A stretch of DNA of 51,595 nucleotides from Balneolaceae bacterium UBA1514. GTDB lineage: Bacteria; Bacteroidota; Rhodothermia; Balneolales; Balneolaceae. The notes beneath the pieces were generated by a model. That model worked only from the letters and a program-made list of their open reading frames with translations, was not told the DNA's origin and did no database searches. Made by a program: the position numbers and the translations under genes. This document shows, piece after piece, positions 46,908 to 51,595 of the stretch; within the stretch, counting starts at the first letter, position 1, and each line of letters opens with the position of its first letter. The stretch lies in contig DCQQ01000005.1 in NCBI GenBank assembly GCA_002323515.1, forward strand, positions 1 through 51,595, read 5' to 3'.

Positions 46908-47264
46908 TTAGTCGATTGGTTGATTTTCGCCATTTGGTAATATGCCGTCATCAAAAGATTGCATTACTGGCACAGCATTATCTTGCATTAGTGGAGCTCC
47001 ACCCTGCAGAATGCTATTTTCTGTTTCCGGTTTATCAATTACAAAATTAGCAAGTACGCACAAAATAAGAAAAGCGCCTCCCAAGTAAGATGTCGCCTTT
47101 GATAATAAATCAGCCGTTCTTCTTGCACCAAGTCCAGAACTTCCCCCCATTGATGTTGCACCGATTCCTGAAAGACCTTGCCCAGTCCCGTTCTGAAGTA
47201 ATACCACAACAATTAGTAACGCGCAAATAATTGCAATAGTAATTATTAGTATTGTATATAACAT
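46908..47264 (-). CDS. secG: Preprotein translocase subunit SecG
   Basis: Accessory SecYEG subunit. The first helix (LLIVVVLLQNGTGQGLSG) and the second (YLGGAFLILCVLANFVI) flank the glycine-rich GATSMGGSSGLGARRTADLLSKAT segment (in part), which is diagnostic. At 118 residues it has an acidic C-terminal tail typical of Bacteroidota SecG. First gene of the secG-TPR-sensor series. Confidence 0.95.
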   Translation of the reverse strand: MLYTILIITIAIICALLIVVVLLQNGTGQGLSGIGATSMGGSSGLGARRTADLLSKATSYLGGAFLILCVLANFVIDKPETENSILQGGAPLMQDNAVPVMQSFDDGILPNGENQPID

Positions 47265-47516
47265 AATGACATTAATTATCTTGTAAATAGTTATTAGATT
47301 ACAAAGAATATATCAATAATTGTCTTGTATACCAATGCTTATTGGATAGGTAGAAGCAAACTAAAATCAAGTTTTCTAGGTATAATAGGAAGCAAGTTTT
47401 AGCTTAACATTAATGAGTGACTTTAAAGTTAATGCCAAACTTTTTCTAAGCTCTTACGAGGGTGTTTTCTAAATTCTCAATAAATATAATAGTTAATTGA
47501 TATGGTGATTCTTTAG

Positions 47517-48497
47517 ATGATAAATCCGCTATTTAATTATAAAGAAAGAAGATTTCGTTCCGGTCTACGAATTACATTCTTTTGTTTAAGTATGCCATTT
47601 TTAGTTGGGCTTATACAATATATCCCTATGGCAGGTTGGCAATGGATGTTCGTTCCACCCTGTGTCTACATCTGTTACCGATTGAACTTATTTTTAACGG
47701 ATCATCGAATTACTAAAGATAATCCATGGTACCAAGGTGGATTGTATTGGAATTCAACTTCACTAACACACTATATAGCTGGTTGGGTAATTGGTTTGCT
47801 AGCATTAAGTTTAATGGTTGGGATTGGTTTTTTATTAGGTTTTTTTAGTGTAGAATCAGCAGGTTATATGACGCAATATGCACCCGAAAGTATGGCTATT
47901 AATGATCGCACTCAGTTAGTCAGTACATCTGCATCATGGTACTACTCTATCTTTCTATTTCTTTTTCAAATGTTGGCAGTTGGGTTCTATGAAGAAGTTA
48001 TGCTGAGGGGGTATGTGCTTATTAATCTTAAGGAAGGGATTCGGTGGAAGTGTATTTCTGATAGGACAGCGCTCATTATTGCCGTTATGCTATCATCCCT
48101 GCTATTTTCTATGGCTCATCTGCTCAATCCTAGTGCGTCTATTATCACCTTTATAACCATTAGTTTAGCAGGTATTTTATTGGCTTTTCCTTTCATAAGG
48201 ACAGGTAACCTAGCCCTTTCTATAGGTCTACATAGTGCATGGAATTTTATTTTAGGAGGGGTATTTGGGTTTAAGGTAAGTGGGCTATCTTGGTCGGTAT
48301 CCATTCTATATGTTCAATCAACCGGACCAGATTGGTGGACAGGAGGTTTATTTGGTCCAGAAGCCGGTATATCGGGGGTAATTGCCATGTTATTGTCTCT
48401 GTTGCTGATTTTTATTTTTTTACAAAAATATTCTACGCATCAAAGCATTCACAGTAATTGGTTAAATCCTGCTAAAAGGGATGAGATTATCGGATGA
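47517..48497 (+). CDS. CPBP family intramembrane glutamic endopeptidase
   Basis: A 326-residue membrane protein of the Rce1-like CPBP group with about eight helices. Catalytic motifs: FYEEVMLRGYV near 159-169 (EE and R), SMAHLLNP with a histidine near 201, and LHSAWNF near 238. The role could be processing of a membrane protein or peptide; substrate unknown. The 252 bp before it hold no recognisable gene. Confidence 0.88.
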   Translation: MINPLFNYKERRFRSGLRITFFCLSMPFLVGLIQYIPMAGWQWMFVPPCVYICYRLNLFLTDHRITKDNPWYQGGLYWNSTSLTHYIAGWVIGLLALSLMVGIGFLLGFFSVESAGYMTQYAPESMAINDRTQLVSTSASWYYSIFLFLFQMLAVGFYEEVMLRGYVLINLKEGIRWKCISDRTALIIAVMLSSLLFSMAHLLNPSASIITFITISLAGILLAFPFIRTGNLALSIGLHSAWNFILGGVFGFKVSGLSWSVSILYVQSTGPDWWTGGLFGPEAGISGVIAMLLSLLLIFIFLQKYSTHQSIHSNWLNPAKRDEIIG

Positions 48498-48664
48498 CTT
48501 TTATATATTAGTCATTGCTGACCAACGGGTTAAAGGTTTAATGGCCCAGTGAATAGTTTAAATCATTAGATCTGTAGTATCAGAATAGTTTAAGTGTAGA
48601 GAAGGAGAAGAGGCGAAGTTTTGACGTGTGAAAGCTTAAAAATACATCCAAGTATCTGAGCTAT

Positions 48665-48709
48665 AAAAAAAACAGGATCTTCGAAAAACGAGCATTCAGA
48701 GAATCCTGT
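48665..48709 (-). terminator. Intrinsic terminator of the oxoamine synthase gene
   Basis: ACAGGAT (48672-48678) pairs with ATCCTGT (48703-48709), closing a 24-base loop with weak inner pairing. On the minus strand the stem runs into eight T. A T7 run about 6 bases past the other side suggests it may also stop plus-strand transcripts from the CPBP gene. Confidence 0.7.
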
Positions 48710-48720
48710 AAACGATTTTT

Positions 48721-49947
48721 TTAAGCGCTTATTTTAGAGGCTTCTTTTTCAACAAAGGCTTTGATTGCTTCAAACGCGGTGAGCGTTTTTTCAATATGTT
48801 CATCATTATGAGCAGCCGTTGGGATGAGTCGGATTAGTACTACCCCTTTTGGAACGACGGGATAAGCAACACCACTCACAAAAATACCGTGCTCTTCACG
48901 CATAATACGCATGATATCCTGGCATAAATCAGTACTTCCTTGGGTTAAGACAGGGGTAACCGGACTTTCAGAAGGCAACACATTGTATCCAATATTAATA
49001 AGCCCTTCGCGTAATTTTAAGGTGTTGGACCAAAGTTTTTCTCTCCACTCTGGATGTAGGCGAATCATTTTGAGTCGCTCCCTAGCAGTAGCTACAATTG
49101 GCATAGGTAATGACTTAGCAAATATCTGGCTTCGTACATTCGCCTTTAGGAATTGAATGACTCTAGGTTCTGAGGCAACAAAAGCGCCAATTAAAGCAAC
49201 CGCCTTAGCGAATGTACCGAAGTAGACATCGATTCCATCTTGACATTCGAGTTGAGTACCTGTTCCTGATCCATCATGTCCCAAAGTTCCAAACCCATGA
49301 GCATCATCGACAAGTAAGCGAAAAGGAACTTCCTCTTTCAACTTGATAATTTCAGGAAGAATACCTAAATCACCAGTCATTCCAAATACTCCTTCCGTAA
49401 CAACAAGTATGGAAGAATTGTCTTTTTTCTTTGCTGCTGCCCGGTATAACTGCTTTTTGAAACTTTCTATGTCATTATGTTTGAATACAGATTTATCCGC
49501 CATTGCTAATTGTTTACCGTCCACTATACAAGCATGGCTCAACTCATCATAAATTAGATAGTCATTTCGGTCAACTAAGGCATGAACTACACTCATTATA
49601 CCTTGATAACCGAAATTTAAAAGCTGTGCATCTTCTTTGTGGACAAAGGCAGCTAGTTCTTTTTCAAGGGCTTCATGCTCGTCTGAATTACCTGTCATTA
49701 AACGAGCACCCATGGGCGCACTCAGGCTGTATTTTGCTGTAGCCTCTGCATCAATTTGTTTAATTTTTTCATTACTACCCACACCTAAATAATCATTTAT
49801 GCTCCAAACGACCATATTTTTTCCATTAAATTTCATTTCAGGTCCAAGAGGCCCTTCTAATTTTGGAAAAGTATAATAGCCATATCCGGCTGATGTGAAA
49901 GGTCCGAGGGGGCTAGGGCGATTTGCCAGCTTATCAAATAAATCCAT
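48721..49947 (-). CDS. Alpha-oxoamine synthase family PLP enzyme, possibly serine palmitoyltransferase-like
   Basis: Fold type I PLP enzyme that condenses an amino acid with an acyl-CoA. The 408 residues contain H138 (ELSHACIVDG), the cofactor Asp and His in DDAHGFG (D214/D215, H217) and the Schiff-base lysine K248 (GTFAKAV; relatives read TFSKA or TFAKS). The N-terminal FPKLEGPLGPEM is a feature of a Bacteroidota subgroup annotated variously as aminotransferase, KBL-like or serine palmitoyltransferase. Sphingolipid synthesis is plausible; 2-amino-3-ketobutyrate ligase or an AONS role cannot be excluded. Confidence 0.85.
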   Translation of the reverse strand: MDLFDKLANRPSPLGPFTSAGYGYYTFPKLEGPLGPEMKFNGKNMVVWSINDYLGVGSNEKIKQIDAEATAKYSLSAPMGARLMTGNSDEHEALEKELAAFVHKEDAQLLNFGYQGIMSVVHALVDRNDYLIYDELSHACIVDGKQLAMADKSVFKHNDIESFKKQLYRAAAKKKDNSSILVVTEGVFGMTGDLGILPEIIKLKEEVPFRLLVDDAHGFGTLGHDGSGTGTQLECQDGIDVYFGTFAKAVALIGAFVASEPRVIQFLKANVRSQIFAKSLPMPIVATARERLKMIRLHPEWREKLWSNTLKLREGLINIGYNVLPSESPVTPVLTQGSTDLCQDIMRIMREEHGIFVSGVAYPVVPKGVVLIRLIPTAAHNDEHIEKTLTAFEAIKAFVEKEASKISA

Positions 49948-50143
49948 TAGCTAGAATAGTAGTTAAATAAGGGTTATACCGAAGTATATTTTTAATTTTG
50001 TATCAGCGACAGAGGCCAAAATTCAATAACGGAAGTCAACAAAGAAATTAGTGATGAATGATGAACTATGCAGAGTTTTAAATTTAAGAATTAATTGAGA
50101 TTTTAATTTAAGAAAGTTTGTGTATAACTAAAAAAATGAGCAA

Positions 50144-51574
50144 TTATTTATTTAAATAATCAGGGCGAACGATAAATAGACCATTGCGTATGTCACTAAT
50201 TAGAATAATACTACTGGGTAAATAAGGATAATTACCCCATGAGCCATTCCAGTTTGCGTCATTATGGCTTGGCTCAGAATCAAAATAAGCTACTTCGTTA
50301 AGTTTTGCATTATGTACATCAAGTAAATCGAAAACCCGAAGGCCGCTACTGTAATTAGATTGTATCAAATAATCACCTCTTACAAATAGGTTGTGATCAA
50401 TAGAGTTGGTATTGTGTGTGTGATATCCTAAAAAAGTGGGTTCATTGATGATGGATACATCCCAAATATAAGTCTTGGTGTTACGCCCAAAATTGAGCTC
50501 ATCTAATTCATCATTCATTAAAAAGTATCGATGATCTTCTGTAAGCCAACCTTGATGAGAATACCCCATATCTGGGTGTGAGGTTGTTGATAAAGTTTTA
50601 GGATTATTTTTGTTATTTACGTCGGTAATTACAATAGCTCCTTCAGCAGAACTAAAGCACAATTCTTTATCTTTATGTTGGTCGTCAGGTCCGTTATATA
50701 TAATGCATTGTGTGTCATGTATATATCCAATCCCTGCACTGAAGAGTGAATACACCTCGGTTGCTGGATCACTATAACAACCAGCAAAAGTTGGATTTTT
50801 AGGTATATTTAGATCGATTATGTGTAAACCTGTTTTATTCCTAGAACCACAGGTATCTGCTTGAGTTACACCAACAGCATATCCAAATCCTGTAGCTTCG
50901 TTAATGGCTATATTGTGGGCATTACCCAGTAAATTGTAGAGCGCGTCTTCTTTGAATTGCATAAAATCACCTTCGAAGGCCCGTAGCCTAGTTAAATCGA
51001 AAACTTGCATGCCATGAATCTGTCCATCAGAAACGACAAACATGTGGTTATTAAATACTTTCATATCCCTCCACGTAGAACCTTGAGTTACCATCTTAGC
51101 TGTGGTACTACTTCCCAGTCCTATATTGCATGCTGGAAAATCGTCCAAGCCAAATGAAGTATGCTTTAAAGGAAAATCAGATTCATCTAATTTACCAACT
51201 ACAATGGGTTCATTAGGCTTAGTAACATCAACAAAGCTTACGCCATCTGTTAAGCCTACTAATGCATACTCTTTAGATGTTTCAATATCAAACCAACCCC
51301 AAATATCATTAACCTGTTGTCCACCCAAGTCTGTTGGGGTTAGATGAGCATACAAACTAAGGTTTGAGCAGGGGTATAAATCAGCGGCCAGATTATTCTC
51401 ACAAGGATTATTAGCGACCTCAAAATCTGTATTCTGCTCCTCGGTTTCACCAGCATTGCTAGGACTTGATTCAAGACTACATCCAACCAAACAGAAAAGA
51501 AAAAGCCCAAACCACCAACTTTTGGCTTGTATTCCTATTAACCAGGAGTATGGATAATCGCATATTTGGGTCAC
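50144..51574 (-). CDS. Choice-of-anchor B family lipoprotein with LVIVD-type repeats
   Basis: A 476-residue surface protein starting at GTG (51574). No stop is seen between it and the window edge, so a start beyond 51595 is possible. The signal ends at CLVGC (lipidated C32), then an acidic linker. Repeats with the pattern GVSFVDVTKPNEPIVVG, GLHIIDLNIPKNPTFAG and AIVITDVNNKNNPKTL are LVIVD-type beta-propeller blades. HNIAINEATGFGYAVG and HQGWLTEDHRYFLMNDE are typical of choice-of-anchor-B proteins. Function unknown, probably binding at the cell surface. Confidence 0.85.
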   Translation of the reverse strand: MTQICDYPYSWLIGIQAKSWWFGLFLFCLVGCSLESSPSNAGETEEQNTDFEVANNPCENNLAADLYPCSNLSLYAHLTPTDLGGQQVNDIWGWFDIETSKEYALVGLTDGVSFVDVTKPNEPIVVGKLDESDFPLKHTSFGLDDFPACNIGLGSSTTAKMVTQGSTWRDMKVFNNHMFVVSDGQIHGMQVFDLTRLRAFEGDFMQFKEDALYNLLGNAHNIAINEATGFGYAVGVTQADTCGSRNKTGLHIIDLNIPKNPTFAGCYSDPATEVYSLFSAGIGYIHDTQCIIYNGPDDQHKDKELCFSSAEGAIVITDVNNKNNPKTLSTTSHPDMGYSHQGWLTEDHRYFLMNDELDELNFGRNTKTYIWDVSIINEPTFLGYHTHNTNSIDHNLFVRGDYLIQSNYSSGLRVFDLLDVHNAKLNEVAYFDSEPSHNDANWNGSWGNYPYLPSSIILISDIRNGLFIVRPDYLNK

Positions 51575-51595
51575 TGGTAATGAGTTTATTTTTTT

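Noticed and set aside
48498..48664. tRNA or small RNA gene before the terminator
   Set aside because: No cloverleaf pattern or T-loop-like motif; nothing recognisable apart from the terminator.

Overview
The window looks like chromosome from a marine Balneolales/Rhodothermota-type bacterium on the Bacteroidota side of the tree. The pointers are a PorX-type response regulator with a PglZ domain, a secreted metalloprotease ending in a QNYPNP-type sorting domain, a Bacteroidota-length SecA of 1129 residues without the cysteine-rich tail, an alpha-oxoamine synthase of the sphingolipid type, and a regulator-propeller sensor. This assignment is inference from protein families. No rRNA, tRNA, CRISPR array or intact mobile element was seen.

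Layout. 0-5.5 kb, minus strand: secreted GH13 amylase, secreted M20 amidohydrolase, nadA and nadC. 5.7-9.3 kb, plus strand: cysteine desulfurase, DsbA-like lipoprotein, gamma carbonic anhydrase and hemW. 9.3-13.1 kb, minus strand: an HU-domain protein that also carries a membrane helix and a LysM-like tail, a plain HU protein, and the metalloprotease. 13.2-19.6 kb: trhO, a broken RluA-type pseudouridine synthase, an alpha/beta hydrolase, a comEA-like gene interrupted by two TAG codons, porX, tsaE, a small unknown protein and pnuC. 19.6-23.2 kb, minus strand: an HsdR-N-type nuclease-domain protein, then yidC, rnpA and rpmH, with rnpA overlapping rpmH. 23.4-29.9 kb: secA, a polyphosphate-glucokinase-like ROK protein, a DUF456 protein and a POT transporter. 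29.9-33.3 kb: glpF and glpK, separated by an integron-integrase remnant and a small secreted protein. 33.4-36.3 kb: mnmE and an unusual photolyase/cryptochrome. 36.4-39.3 kb: a double-domain M16 peptidase.

39.4-47.3 kb is the most distinctive block and is visibly richer in A+T. On the plus strand are an RsbW-like ATPase, a STAS protein and a GAF-PAS-adenylate cyclase. Converging on them from the minus strand are secG, a TPR protein and a membrane sensor made of a beta-propeller fused to a SpoIIE phosphatase. Together they hold the parts of a partner-switching circuit (kinase, STAS substrate, phosphatase) with a nucleotide cyclase as the only visible output. The window ends with a CPBP protease, the oxoamine synthase and a choice-of-anchor-B lipoprotein.

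Working links: nadA, nadC, the desulfurase and pnuC serve NAD supply. SecA, SecG, YidC, PorX and the sorted protease serve protein export. TrhO, TsaE, MnmE and the broken RluA-like gene serve tRNA/rRNA modification. GlpF and GlpK serve glycerol uptake. The strongest candidates for something new are the partner-switch/cyclase locus and the HU-membrane-LysM protein, which could tether the nucleoid to the cell wall.
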